A stretch of 64,000 bases of DNA from Lyophyllum atratum (GCA_014905825.1 JACGCN010000001.1:1550001-1614000); one strand, 5' to 3'; shown: positions 42,154-61,268, numbered from the stretch's first letter. The notes: generated by a model from the letters alone, not told the origin. Numbers and translations are program-made.

Positions 42154-42842
42154 CTATTGCAATGTCTTAACGTATTGCTAAAGACAATGTTGTCAAGACA
42201 CGAAAGGGATGGAATGAGCGATGACACATACCTGTTCTAGCTGGGCAACGGAGGCTTTGAAACCATTGACTTCTCTCCAGCAATCCAAAGGCGTCGACGG
42301 ATGAGCTCTGTCAACTAGGGTTGAGCATTTGAACAGAGTAACTGCAAGTAGCGCACCTATAGCATGATACGACAGCCTCGCCAGTTGACTTGACCTCCGG
42401 GAATTCACTGAGGTCCCTGCGAGCCTGGTATCTGTCCACTTTGCTGCGTATCTCTTCCAAGTCACCCATCAACTCGGTGCTGCTTGGAAGGCGTGCCGTT
42501 TGGTCGCCTTCTGCGTTGTCTTCTGCAGTAATCCTTTCGCGGTCCAGATTTTCTTTTTCCAACGCATGTTCAATTTCTCGCCGCACCTCCTCCTCCTCCT
42601 GCTTCAAATGCTCTAGTTCGCTCTGTATCCTGGAACGAATGAGAGCGTCGAGGTTTGACTGGCGTTCAGGTGAGGTTTCGGGGGATTCTAGAGAGTCGGA
42701 AAGCTGGTTGACGACATCTTGAGAGAACTAGTGTATTCTGAGCTGTGGAAGGCACTAGGATGAGCAGAAGACATACAGAGATTGGGGACTCGTTTGGGAA
42801 GACTTTCTCGTCCGTTTCTGATCTCGACTGACTGGCTCCCAT
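42154..42842 (-). CDS. MIC19: MICOS subunit Mic19
   Basis: Starts MGASQSRSETDEKVFPNESP at 42842; Gly2 with MGASQS is a good N-myristoylation signal. A coiled-coil segment follows (HLKQEEEEVRREIEHALEKE), then STELMGDLEEIRSKVDRYQA and LSEFPEVKSTGEAVVSCYR. After an intron come AHPSTPLDCWREVNGFKASV and AQLEQ, and after a last intron QYVKTLQ. The two Cys (SCYR and DCWREV) are a degenerate CHCH pair, as in fungal Mic19. The protein is a peripheral inner-membrane subunit that organises cristae junctions with Mic60. It lies 62 bp downstream of the DHX35 stop on the same strand. Confidence 0.82.
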
Positions 42843-42904
42843 CTGGCTTTCGACAACAGAGATGTTGTCACGTGTCTACTACGGTTTCTTACGAAAATAC
42901 ATCC

Positions 42905-45767
<2,863 letters not shown>

Positions 45768-46015
45768 GATGGTCGAAGTAATGTGGCGCTGTTTGGATCC
45801 AGGGTCTTTGCACGCGGAACTGGAAGATCCAATTGCTGCCTCTCAGTAGCTCTCAGTATAATATGTTTGTATGCGTTCCTCACCTACGTGATGGGGAGCT
45901 TGCCTTATCTCTATGCAATGTCTATCTGAGTGCATAGGAGCCTAGTAGGAGATGCAAATCTTGTCATTAGATACATTTCACTAAGATCCATGCCATACTA
46001 TCGTTGGTTGGAGTT

Positions 46016-46043
46016 GGCGCTTGACGCTGGACGCTTGGCGCTG
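46016..46043. repeat. Four tandem heptamers in the DHX35/YJU2 promoter
   Basis: Four back-to-back 7-mers, GGCGCTT, GACGCTG, GACGCTT, GGCGCTG (consensus GRCGCTK), lie 145 bp upstream of the YJU2 start and about 250 bp upstream of the DHX35 start. The rest of the 420-bp divergent spacer shows nothing else clear. Confidence 0.5.
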
Positions 46044-46187
46044 GGCCGAAATTCTCACGGGGTCCCCAAAAGCCAAATAGAAACACAAGAAGTCACGCTT
46101 ACAAAGCATAAGCATTTTGGGTCGGTAGCAATACAGAGGAGAGCAACTACTACTCAGTCACCAACACTCATTGCATTCTAATCCACT

Positions 46188-47204
46188 ATGTCCGAACGAA
46201 AAGGTGCGCCCACTTCGCTCGCTCGTACACAACTTCTAACCTTCTATACAGTTCTCAACAAGTACTTCCCCCCGGACTTCGATCCGGACCTCATTCCCAG
46301 AAGAAAGCAGCCCAAGAATTCGCAACAAGTTGTTCGTCTGATGGCTCCATTCTCAATGTTCGTCTGCCCTAGCGTTTCCTTGACGGTGTCTGATTATATT
46401 TCTAGGCGGTGCAATACATGCGGGGAATATATATACAAAGGCAAGAAGTTTAACGCAAGGAAAGAGACTGTCGAAGGGGAGGATTACTATGGGATCAAGA
46501 TCTTCAGGTTTTACATCAAATGGTATGCTACTAATCTCATACGCTATTCTAGCCCGCGCTGATACACCTTTCCTAGCACGTTGTGTTCTGCGGAGATCAC
46601 CTTCAAGACGGACCCAAAAAACACGGACTATAGTGCAGAGCATGGGGCCTCACGGAACTTCGAGCCATGGCGTGAAGAAGGAGCCGCAGAGGAGGAAGAT
46701 AGGCTAGCTAAGCTCGAAGAAGAGGAAAATAATCCCATGAAGGTGCTGGAAAACCGGACGACGGATTCAAAACGAGAGATGGATATTCTGGATGCTCTCC
46801 AGGACATTCGAGCCAGGAATGCTAGGAATGAGCGGGTGGGCAACTCGGTTGACCTCCTGGCTCAATTAGGGATGGAGGAGGTTGAGCATGCTGAGGATGT
46901 GGAGAGGAAGCGCCTAGAGGAGGAGGATGAGAAGCTTGTGAGGGAGGTTTTCTCGAAGATCCCCATGCCTGCGCCATCGTCGCTCTCTACACCCGAGCAC
47001 ACGGAGACGACTTCAACCGTGATAACTGTAAAACGGAAAGCAGATGATATGGAACCTTCACTTCATAGTCTCTTGCCCGAGTCTGCGCGGTCCCTAATAG
47101 GTGCAAAATCAACAGCCATACACTCTATGAAGAAGAAGAAGACAGATGGCAAGAGTTTGCTTGGAATCAAGGTGGGCAAACGACCGGCCAAGTCGCAGGC
47201 ATAG
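46188..47204 (+). CDS. YJU2: Splicing factor Yju2 (CCDC94/CWC16 family)
   Basis: Exon 1 encodes MSERK (46188). After an intron comes [20 protein letters not shown], then [10 protein letters not shown], a second intron, and [20 protein letters not shown]. This N-terminus with its Cys pair is diagnostic. Further blocks are [12 protein letters not shown], the second zinc-ligand pair in [20 protein letters not shown], and [15 protein letters not shown] coiled-coil stretch ([20 protein letters not shown]) and a basic C-terminus ([15 protein letters not shown]) complete it. Yju2 joins the activated spliceosome to promote the first transesterification. Confidence 0.92.
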
Positions 47205-47281
47205 CACGTTGATTTATTTAATCCATTGTTTGTACTATACACATTGTATTCCTACTTCCACCATCATTATACACTCCTTGC

Positions 47282-48114
47282 ATGGATTCTCGTGAAGACC
47301 TCCCCCGCGTGTCTATGGGTAGCGTGCAGGATTGGCACAGGCTGAAAGCCAATTACAAAACTGCAGCCTTGGCGTCTCTTGATGAACATATTCTTTCCCA
47401 TGGCCTGACTACAGAGCGCGACACGCTCGTCGCGCACACAAACCAGGTTTTTCGCTTTGCCAGGGAATCAACTCATCCTGACGCGTCATTTGTGCAGTTT
47501 ATTGACCGCACATTTCAGATGGCCCAGCCAAATCTTCGAATAAACGGACAGAACTATGAAATGCTTGATCAGGATGAGCAAAGTGCGCGCGCGTATTCAG
47601 TCTGTGTTCTAGGTCCAGCTTACGCGTCTGTAGACACAGAGCCGTTTGATGAAGCGCTTGATCGAAGGATCTGGTCCTTGGCTGACACTCGATTGCAATG
47701 GCAGAAGAGGATCGCAGAGACAAGACGCACGTTACCCCAAGAGATAGCGACAACTATCATCGATATCTTCAGCCAACATCACGTCACCGACGGAGACGAA
47801 ATGACGACGCTTCGGGAAGACGTTGCAGAGGCGGAAGACGTGGAAGTAGAAGAAAATAACGGTATTTAAAGCCGTTACGGGTGGCTAGAAAATGATCTTC
47901 AACAACCACATTAGAAGCATTGCCGCGACATTCTCAAATGGAGCAAGAACTCAAAAAGACATTGGCTCTAGGCGACGAGTTGGATCAGGTATGTGGGCCT
48001 GTCCATAGCTGAGCCTTGCTTTCTTTCTGAATCCTCTAGACGACGGCCAGCCAAGAAGAACGTGCGGAAAGGGTCCGGACTGCCACAGGCGAAGTGAAGA
48101 CCCTCAAATTTTAA
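47282..48114 (+). CDS. Kinetochore protein of the Mis14/Nsl1 family (probable)
   Basis: Starts MDSREDLPRVSMGSVQDWHR at 47282. Helical blocks DHILSHGLT-like (SLDEHILSHGLT), EPFDEALDRRIWSLADTRLQ and WQKRIAETRRTLPQEIATTI resemble the Mis14/NSL1 domain of the Mis12 (MIND) complex, which links centromeric chromatin to Ndc80. After an intron (GTATTT...ATTAG) the frame continues EALPRHSQMEQELKKTLALG. A last exon gives TTASQEERAERVRTATGEVK and ends TLKF, a coiled-coil tail. The family call rests on pattern memory, so it is probable rather than certain. It is tandem with YJU2 (77 bp) and convergent with GAR1. Confidence 0.6.
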
Positions 48115-48200
48115 GATACGGACTTTCGCAAGTAACTTGTAACCTTGTGTATTTTATATTCTCTTGCTCGCAGACGGGGAAAAACAATCGCATTCCGAGA

Positions 48201-49008
48201 CTATGATCCTCTGTAACCACCCCCTCCCCCACCACGACCGCCCCATCCGCCACCACCCCCTCCTCCGCCACCACGACCACCACGACCACCAGCAAACCCT
48301 CCGCCTCTCGGGGCTCCCCGCCCTCTGTCACCGAATCCACCTCCAAATCCACCTCTGCTACCACCTCTTCCCCCACCACGGGCCCCGCCCCTTTGAAATC
48401 CTCTTCCTGCTCCAGCACCGCGTCCACCACGCCCGCCAGCTGCTCCCCGAGCGCCGCGACCTCGTTCTACAAGAAAAAAATGGATGAGTAAATAGGTGAT
48501 GTCGACAGACATAGTGTTTCTCACTTGTGATTCCTGGAAATAGGTTCAGTAATATGTTCACGAGGTCGACAGATTGGTACATACCTCCGGCTACTTTTGG
48601 TTTGGGAAGGAATCGCTCTATTGGAAGAAGTTTGTCTCCTCCGATGTAGACCTTGTCTCCCTTTTTGAAACTGCTTGCGACCATTCCTTCACCCATCTTG
48701 ATTGAAAAATATACTTCGTTGATAGGGCCGAGAATCTCGTCCACTTTGCCGATTACGGACTTATTTTGAAGGTAGATGGGGGCGTTGAAATATGGAACTT
48801 TGTCGGCGATTGAGGAGGAACAGAACATCTCGTCTTCGACGGCGTGGACAAAGGATCCTATTTCTGGTACAAGTTGGTTACAGTGCATGAGCGGAGACGA
48901 CTTGGACTTACCCAAGACCTGGTCTGGAGGGCCCATATCGCGCTGTTGGAATCCACCTCTCCCACCGCCACGCCCGCCTCCGCGACTGAAACCTCTTCCA
49001 CGACTCAT
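48201..49008 (-). CDS. GAR1: H/ACA snoRNP protein Gar1
   Basis: Starts [20 protein letters not shown] at 49008, an N-terminal GAR domain. The conserved Gar1 core follows: [80 protein letters not shown] and LPKPKVAGG. After introns a long C-terminal Gly/Arg-rich domain runs to the end, [10 protein letters not shown], at 48201. Gar1 is the Cbf5/Nop10/Nhp2 partner in pseudouridylation of rRNA and snRNA in the nucleolus. The GGC-rich tail produces spurious open frames on both strands. Confidence 0.93.
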
Positions 49009-49152
49009 TGCAGCGTAATAATAGTCGGTTTTGTTGTGGACGTTGAACGCAAGTGGTAGTATTTTTCAGTTTGTCACTGTTTTCCGGCGGCGGCTGTCCC
49101 ATGCATCCGGCCCGCTGCTGAATATTTGAAATTTGAAACCACCTCGACGCCC

Positions 49153-53179
<4,027 letters not shown>

Positions 53180-53185
53180 GCTACT

Positions 53186-55472
53186 TTAGAACCACTTACT
53201 CGGTTTGATACCAAGCTTATTGATGATATCTTTCACCCCACCCGCAACGAAGGCCCCCAGGGCTGTAGAAGGGTGGAATCTTCTGGGAATTCCTGCGATT
53301 TGAAAACTGGGATATTGTTGATATGTTATCCGCCCCCCAAAGAATGTGTATTGCTCACTTGAAACCCGGTTTTCCATCTATCACAGTTTCCAGTTTCAGA
53401 ATGGGCCTTTCAGTGTCCCTTGTGTCGATTTCAAGAGCAGACCTTGACAAAGGTTTAATGGGCTGACGATATGGTTGATCCTCGGATCGCTTACCACTTG
53501 ACGTTGCCGATTGGAATGTACTTGATGACACGCTCCATTGGAATATCCTCCACATAAGTGATTATCTCTGGTCCGTGCTCGGTAGAAATTATCTTTGTCC
53601 GGTTTCTTTGGGTGTATGCATCACTCTGCATACGCAAGGTGCGGAAAAACGGTATGTAAAACATACTCAGAGGGCTCGTGGAAAATTCCCAAACCGGATA
53701 GTCCTCTGGGTTGGGGCCAGTGAATTCAATTGCCGCAAATTCATGGCGGTCCCCCGAAAGAATTATCACGTTGGGCACAGAGTGGAATGCTGCGAGCAGG
53801 GCCTGTTTCTCATCAGGAAAACCAGCCCATGAATCTGACTGCGCATCGTGGGTCCAAAGCGATGTGAAAGGGACAGAGGTCACAACGAATTTGAAGCTTG
53901 ACGACGCGTTCACTCGGGATAACCATTCATGAAGCGATGCTAGCTGTACATCTCCGAGCATGGTGCGATTTGATGTGCCCATTTCCGTGCGGTAGCGGCG
54001 TGTATCGAGAACAAAAAAGGCAGTATCGCCATACTGGAATTCATAGTAATGTTCTCCTGGCTTGACCGGATCGAAGTTGGCATTTGAGTTGTAGAGCCTG
54101 TACGCACTGGAGGCGTTGATGTATGGCGGAGTTGAGTCATTACCGCTGGCCCCAAAATTGTTGATGAACTGGGAGATGGTTAGCATGTACGAGAATCACT
54201 TATCTAGCAAGTCGCCTTACCTCGTGGTCATCATACGCGTGAAACAGGGCTGTGTGGCACATGTTTCCAATCAACACCAGCTTGGCAATTGAAACTAATA
54301 CTCACGTAGTCGCTCATATACCTTCCGGAAGCTACTGCTCGCATAGTTTCGACGATATAAACGCCTGTATGCTTCCTTGTCGTCGCCAATGTAAACAGGT
54401 ACATCCGCATAGATGAAATCTCCAAGGAACAACATAAATTCCACCTTGGGGGAGGCGTCAAGACTTGCGACGGGTGTGGTTGGCAGGTCTGTGTCTTCCG
54501 ATGGTTGGCTTGATGTTTCGATGCTTGGTGGGTAGAGATAGTCCGCGAGTAAGTCAAAGCCTTTGATAGATCTGCGATGCAGTGGGCCTCGGTAAGGAAA
54601 ATTTGGATATATGCAGGAAGAGACCACGAATTTAAAGTGAGTGCCAGTCGAAAGGCGGGGATCTGGGAAGGTATGGAAGCGAAGGGGGGAGGTAGGGTAA
54701 TCTAGAATTGTTCTGTTTAGCGTAGATAGGGCATCTGGAGATAATGAGCTCTATGTGGATACGAGCGACGAAAAACTTGGAGTCTCACATTCATACGAGG
54801 TGTTGGGCCAAAGACCGCTGATTTTGACGGTGTCAACCCAGTCTTGGTCTTGCGTGAACGTCAAGCGCGGACCATCTTTCCATGCGGTAGAATGGGGGTC
54901 TGTCGATTCTCGATATAGGAGACGTAGGTTTGTAGGCCCAGTGTAATTGGTCTCCGGGTGTCGGACAACGATCTTGACGCTATCCGGATAGACGGCACCA
55001 ACACGAGTGAACATGGCATCCGATGCGGTATCGAGGAATGGTGTGGTAATAAGGTCTGCAGCAGCGATGAAGAGTGCTGTATTGATAAGAGCATTAGAGA
55101 GTCGCAGACGGCGTGAGGTGGTCGGCAAGGACAGAATCAATGTGCGGAAGATATCTGTCTTGGGTGTGGGCTGTGGTAGGGTCAGAAGCAAGGCCAGCTG
55201 TGAGAGAAGAATTGTGGATTACCTGGGTTTGAGGAGGCTTTTCGGAGCGGTTATTTTCTGGCGGTTGTGGGGCGAATAGCCATGATGTCAGGAGATATGC
55301 TACATAGAGAGGAGGCAAAACGAATTTGGCGAGACTGGACGGGATCTGAGTGAGGTTTGGTAGCTGTCTCCTTGTGCAGTCATACAATGCTTACCACGCG
55401 AAGGAAGATGTAGACAGTGAGACGGAAGAGAGAAGAGAAAACAGTGGGTAGATGGGTGCAAATGGACATCAT
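53186..55472 (-). CDS. Membrane-anchored PhoD-type metallophosphoesterase
   Basis: The start is the first of two ATGs, at 55472 (MMSICTHLPTVFSSLFRLTV). Introns of ~49 and 52 nt lead to a hydrophobic N-terminus (KFVLPPLYVAYLLTSWLF) and a second hydrophobic segment (ALINTALFIAAADLI), so the enzyme is probably anchored in a membrane. The PhoD-like domain shows FVVSSCIYPNFPYRGPLHRR, the metal-binding LFLGDFIYADVPVYIGDD, HAYDDHE, YHYEFQYG-like (HYYEFQYGDTAFFVLDTRRY), VVTSVPFTSLW and ILSGDRHEFAAIEFTG. The C-terminal exons (AGIPRRFHPSTALGAFVAGG, ending IKPSKWF) are less secure. The substrate is unknown; PhoD enzymes hydrolyse phosphodiesters or phosphomonoesters. Confidence 0.82.
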
Positions 55473-55611
55473 GCAAGCTGTGTTTGGCCCAGTAAACAAT
55501 CTCTTATTCTACGCTACCCAGCCCCTCATTCCTCCTGTTTCCTCAACCCGCTCAGATCCTTGGTCGTCCTGTAGCCTTGTCAGTATTTCGCACAATCTAC
55601 AGCCTACACAC

Positions 55612-56268
55612 TCACTCAACCGGTACTCCAAAAATATCAATGGCGTCTATCCGCGTCGTATCTTCGTTCCCTTGGTTTGAGCCCACAAATACCTAACCCC
55701 CGCAGTGTCAGCCAAACGACACAAACACCCGAGATGCGACTCACATGAAGGCTGTTGACCGTCTGGAATCTCACGAATCGTAGGGCGACAGGCTTACCCT
55801 CCAGGACGTCGGTTTCCGAAAGGGAAAGCACTTGTGCTATCTCCGGTTCACTTGCGTCCTCGATATCTTCAAACCCCAATGTCGGGCGATTTGCCGCCAA
55901 TTTAATTGTTTGAGGACCTTGTTTTACGGCTGATGATTGGATAACTATGGATCGCACTCGTACAGATTGGTTGAACTAAGAACAGAGGTCAGTACGCATC
56001 GACGCCAAGATCTGTGAACAAGCCAACCCACTGGGATGTTCAGCAGCAGTTGCTCATCCGCGTCGCTGAGGAGGTAGTTGCTCGAGGTGTTTTTGCGTTT
56101 CTCAGCGAGGATTGATTTCAGTGTGTGCTCTGAGGCTTCATTCAAACAGTCTAGTTGTGAGAGATCAAGATATTCGAGCAGAGACACCTAAGGTGTTGTC
56201 AGTCTTTCAGGACGAATGTCCAGAATGGAAAAATGTACATCTCCCCGATCTTGCGTGGTGGTTGACAT
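55612..56268 (-). CDS. PITH-domain protein
   Basis: Starts MSTTTQDRGD at 56268. After an intron comes VSLLEYLDLSQLDCLNEASE, then HTLKSILAEKRKNTSSNYLL, SDADEQLLLNIP, FNQSVRVRSIVIQSS, RPTLGFEDIEDASEPEIAQV, ALRFVRFQTVNSLH and, after a final intron, VFVGSNQGNEDTTRIDAIDI, ending FGVPVE. This is essentially a stand-alone PITH domain, the jelly-roll module also attached to TXNL1-type thioredoxins, where it binds the 26S proteasome. No thioredoxin domain is present, so it resembles PITHD1. It sits between the PhoD and SKT5 genes on the same strand. Confidence 0.88.
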
Positions 56269-56320
56269 CAAAGGAAATCGTTATAACGTAAGCATTGGTG
56301 GTAAGAAAGACATTTGGGTA

Positions 56321-58555
56321 TTAGCAGATCACACATTCATCCTTCGCCTGTTGTCGCGTTGGCCGCGCCACATTCGCTCGTTTGTTCCCCATCCGTTTCA
56401 TCTCCGTCAAGCGGTTCATTGCACGCTTGTTTCCCTGGGCTGCAGTGTTTTCAGCTTATCGTACCATGTCAAACGGAAGCTGCTACACCTACCAGCTGCT
56501 CGCATGTACCATCGTTTTGCGAATTCGATGTCCTGCTTGATCCCAATCCCTACTTCTGCGTAGTATCCGACCGCGTATTCTGCCTTGCTCAGCCCCTTGT
56601 TAGCCGCCCGCCGAGCCCACAGGTATGCCTCCGAATCGCTTTGCTTGAGCACACCTTCGCTGCCTGTCAAATACCACCCACTAAGCGCAAGCTCAGCTTC
56701 TGAATCTCCCTTCTCCGCCGCCTTGGTATACCATGCGATGGACCTCCGAGGGTCCACAGGGCACGTAAGTGAACCATATTCAAAACATTGGCCTAGCTTG
56801 AATTGAGATGGCGTGTACCCAAGTTGGGCAGCCTGAGTGAAAAGGTTCCTTGCGTAGGCGGGGTCGTAAGGTACGAGTGTTGAATTCGGCACCTCATGTA
56901 GCAGTGCAAGTTCATGGAGAGCGTGAGGATTGTCCACGTCTGCTTGTTCCGCCGCACGCTTTAGCCAATTAATGGCTTCCCGTGGATTTTTTTGCTCCCC
57001 AAGCAAACCGCCCAGCAGAATCATCCCCAGTTTGTACATGGCCGGAGTGTCCCCCAACGATGCAGCTTTGCGGTAGAAAGCGGCAGCTCTCGGTGATTCT
57101 CTCCTTGTACCAGCCCCAATCTCATTACACACCGCAACTCGGTATGATGCCGCTGCGTGGTTCTGCTTGGCTGCCTGCAAGTAGAGGTGATATGCTCTCT
57201 CATGATCAACTTGGAGTCCGAGGGCGCCAGTGCCATAACAATTGGCCAAAAAAAATTGTGCTTCATCGTAAGCTTCTCCTTGCGTCGCCAGTCGTCGGAT
57301 GACCTTGAGGGATTCGCCTATAAGGACTTCGCTATACTTTTTCGCTGCCCGTTGATCCTTTGCTGTGGAACGAATCTGCTTTGCAGCATCGATGAGGTAT
57401 TTGGCGTATAAGAAATGCGCCTCTGGGTCTGGGTCGGCTTTTATTCGTTGTCGATACTGATCAATGTATTCCTTAGTGTAGGGTGGCGCGGATAAATCCA
57501 CTGCCTTGCTTTTGTTAGTCGACGGAATGACCGAAGCAGACGTCTCAGCCCGATGAAACGAGGGTCGGGGTTCGGCCTCTGACTGGTACCCTAGGCTAGA
57601 AGGGGCTGGATAGGAGGCGATAGGAGGTGCGTAAGGACTGTGATGACCAGAAGGTCCAGGAAAAGGTCCCGAGTTGCTGGAGGACAGGGAAGTTTGGCTA
57701 TTTGCCAAAGAGGAGTGGTGGGGCGGGTACATAGGCATCGGTGGAGCCTGCCGAATAGTCGAAGTTGAAGCCGGTCCTGGTGGGGGTGCCATTCCCAAGA
57801 CGTTTGAGGCCGCAGCATAGAAGGAGTTGTATTCGTTGGAATTCGATTGCCATGGTTGCTGGGGGTAGCCGCGATTCTGAGGAGAAAACCCAGCGCTGTC
57901 GGGAGAGTTATATCCAGCATGAGGATCCTCGTAGGAATATGTGCTCAAACGCTCGACGTCGTGGAAACCACTATGGTGGCTGTTACGGCTGCCACCGGAA
58001 TGCAAAGATGCGCCGTCACCACCAGGGCTGTCTACCGAATAATACTGACCGTGATTGGGAAGCGGTAAAGTGGCTGCATTTCTGGGTTGTCGATGAGGGG
58101 GATGTTGGGGGTTTTGTAACGATCGCATGGACATCGATGATCCCACTCGAGGAACAGGATCGGCGAGATGAGTGAAGACTACTGGTTCGTCGATCCGCAA
58201 CGCGGAGAAGTTGTCAAGGGAAGCAGCTGGATCAAATGGTGCGTTTGGGTCGGATGTGTCAGGATATTCTGCATATTGAGGTGGATGCTCTGAAGGCAAG
58301 GAAGGGGCCGAGTGATTATTATGATGCATCAGGGTAATGGCTAGGTATCGAAAGGTGAGACATAGATTATACGAAGGGTGGATGCGTACAAGGTGGAGGC
58401 CTTAGGTCGGGGTCGTCGTCGGGTATAGATCCCAAACCTGGAGCCCAGGAGGCTTGGGCCTCAGGATGGAAGGCGTGGCGGCGAGCATTTGAACGAAGGG
58501 CCAGCTGGGATGGGTCAGGTCTAATATCCTGGCCGGCGGGGTTGAGGTCAGACAT
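56321..58555 (-). CDS. Chitin synthase activator Skt5/Chs4, Sel1-repeat protein with CaaX end
   Basis: The start is placed at 58555 (MSDLNPAGQDIRPDPSQLAL). An intron (GTACGC...CCTAG) keeps the frame into ITLMHHNNHSAPSLPSEHPP; an internal ATG at 58329 is the alternative. The N-terminal half is disordered and Ser/Pro/Tyr-rich. The C-terminal half holds Sel1/TPR-like repeats: AHFLYAKYLIDAAKQIRSTA, QFFLANCYGTGALGLQVDHE, AASYRVAVCNEIGAGTRRES, PAMYKLGMILLGG, QFKLGQCFEYGSLTCPVDPR, AELALSGWYLTGSEGVLKQS, AEYAVGYYAEVGIGIKQDIE. A last intron (GTAGGT...CTGCAG) joins WYMRAA to AQGNKRAMNRLTEMKR, and the protein ends KDECVIC. That is a CaaX box (CVIC), as in yeast Chs4, predicting prenylation and membrane recruitment of chitin synthase. 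Confidence 0.88.
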
Positions 58556-58658
58556 GATGGGGATGCTCGTCGTCGGTTGTGAACCACGTCGCGTCGCCTT
58601 GACTTGGATACAGACACAGCCGCACAACTGTTGTTATGTATTTCCCACAGTAACTCTA

Positions 58659-60976
58659 CTACATCCACTTCCATTCTTCTACAATTCGTTCAATACGCTG
58701 TCTTTCCAGGCCATCTCCCGTTCGTCGAATCCTCACAGTGGCATGCCGCCGTCTCTTCACCTCTGCTATTTCGCCATCTCCTTGGTCACCATTTGGGTCG
58801 ATCCAATGTTCTACCCAATTTTCACCGTCCTGCGGTCTCCATCCTTTCTCCGATTTCGTTTCAACATCCGTAGAATGTTCTGTTACGCTATCCCACATCT
58901 TCGGCTTGAAATTTTTGAAGGGCCCGCTTGTCTCATCCAACGCAGGTGAAGGGGAAGATGGACGTTTCCGCTTGTTTCCGTTCGGTTTGCCTTTCGTAGG
59001 TTGTGGGTTCTCGTCTTCGCTTGTATACCCCCCTGCCAACTTTAGGCGCCATCGCAGCTCCCTCGCCATTGCTGGAGCATCTTTGACCCTGTCAGAAGGT
59101 ATTTCGTCCTTCACTACCTTCTTGGCGTGTTCGCTACCCCCTTCCAATATGCGTGCCTCCGAGACTAAGAAATCAGCCAGTGCGGACATCGAGTCAAGGA
59201 CTCGCGGCGAGAAGGTTGCACCAGAAGGGGATTTGAGATCTCGCAAGACCTTGTCTCCTACATACCAACATAGTCTAGATCAAAGGTGTCAAGATCTATT
59301 CCCACTCGTGGAAAACAATCTTACTTGGAAAACATAGGAAATCTGAACTTCTTCGGCACTTGCGTAGCTATTTCAATGTTCCGGACTCGAAGCTCTGGGA
59401 TGTCTCGAATTAATTGAGGAAATTCAATAGGAGTGAGATTCTTACGCGTGGAGACATTGTAAGAATGGAGGAAATTCCCACCGAATACCAAAGTATCTAC
59501 AGGAGTGTACTGTATTACAAGCCGTCAACGTTTTGCATCGGGGGCAATATCAAAAAACGCACAACGGCATGTATCCATCCTGTAGGGATGATCATGGTGT
59601 TGCCTTCAGTCAATTCAACTTTGAATACTTCGTCAACCATATCTCCTAGCCACGAATGATTCTGAAGTTCAGTGCCAGACCATCGCTCGTAAGCTGCCAA
59701 GTTGTCAGGAGTTGGTCGAATAAAGTAGAATATCTAAATCTATGGTCAGATTAAGTAGAGAATAGCGACGCGGAAGAGCATACCTTGGATCCGCGTAATA
59801 TGTGATAGTAAACGGATGACCCGGCAAAATCAATGTGCCAATCCTTGGGCTGTTGTTAGACGAAATGACAAGACGTCGAGCGTACAACTCACTGTCCACG
59901 CATTGGCAACACCCATCAGGCAGTATAACTGAACTTTGGGATAGATATGTCCTTTGCCTTTCCTCGTGCTTGGCCAGTAGTTCTCCACCCAGTCTAAATC
60001 GCGCACGAGTTTCGGTGGGAGGATCATGTCTGCGAGTTGTGTCCCTGATATTTCAAGGGAGATGACATTGCATATTTTCTCGCGCGCATCTGGCTCAAGG
60101 TTGAAATAATCATTCCATTTTCCTAAAGTCCAGCCAGGTGAAGTCGATTGAGACGCAACATCTCTAGAAAGGTCAAACTTCTGTGTCACTCTAGTCGTCG
60201 TAGCTTACCTATGACTTCCACGGGCGTATCCTCACCAACTAGCTCAGCGACATCGTCGACCGTGAAGTCTATTGGAGGCATCTTCATACCAAGACCTCCG
60301 GGCTGCTCTATAACGATGGGTTCTGTCATAGCACTGTCGTCTTCCTCGAGCCAGTGCAGTCCTACATCCTCTCCCTTAAGCCGATTGAAAGGGCTGTCCT
60401 TGATAGACTTCTCTTCCAAGATCCGTATCCACCGACGCGGATCTGACTCTAGCCCAGCATTCAAATTTGCATAGTCACGCTGGGTCCGTTTCCTGACCGA
60501 TTTACGGGCAGGGGCTTTGAACGTGATTGATAACCCAGCGTTTGAATCCAAACAGGCTTTACAATACCTGTATGCACATCTTAGTTGGAAAACAGAGTCA
60601 TAGGAAGATGCAAGACACACCATTTATCGACAGTTTCGACATCACCACCGCTACCCGCACATCTCCAGTGATACCATGTCACGCACACGTCGCATCGAAT
60701 CCATTGCTCCTTGCTAAAGGCGTTGTGGGGACTATCAGAACCCGCTGGACAGGAGGGACAGGTCTCGTGGTCGTGTTTTACGGGTTCTGGGACCGGCGCA
60801 GCGATCGAAGGAGAACGACTGGAATGTGGAGATGGTTCAGGAGATTTCTGCGCATTATTACGCGTAGAACGGCGTCGTCCGCGAGCCATGGTTGTAATCG
60901 TTTCACCAGGGTTCAAAGTTGAAGTTGAGCCGTGCGCGTGACCGCCGGCACCTGGTTGCGGTTTGCCGCTCATCAT
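58659..60976 (-). CDS. JmjC histone demethylase of the JHD1/KDM2 type with PHD finger
   Basis: Starts [20 protein letters not shown] at 60976. An N-terminal PHD finger shows [31 protein letters not shown], and after an intron [12 protein letters not shown] linker ([20 protein letters not shown]) leads to the JmjC region: [60 protein letters not shown], the Fe(II)-binding HxD in [60 protein letters not shown] and the distal His in [11 protein letters not shown]. The His-Asp-His triad is intact, so it is probably active. JHD1/KDM2 enzymes remove H3K36 methyl groups in the nucleus. The C-terminus is disordered and ends EEWKWM. Retroelement sequence begins about 0.3-0.5 kb upstream of its start. 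Confidence 0.9.
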
Positions 60977-61268
60977 ATGACTATGAATTTGAGAGTCCGA
61001 TCATATCGCCGCCGTGAGTGTTTCCAATGTGCGGTCTGAGAAACGCTGCAGGCTCGCGAGTTTTATAGGCATCTCGGGCTTATCGGGCTAGCAATAAAGC
61101 CGCGTCCCGATGGCCCGAAATATATATTTTTGTAGTGAGATACGGCTATAAAGGCTATAAAAAGATTGAGGGACGATTTTGAGGAGCAATATAAAAAGAT
61201 ATATGAGGGGACTATGAAGGTGAATAAGTAAAGATAAGAAGGGATTACGTAGCGTGAAAGGACGCGGG

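Noticed and set aside
48104..48487. Two ~107-codon low-complexity frames, one on each strand
   Set aside because: They are by-products of the GGC-rich RGG tail of GAR1, which is open in several frames.
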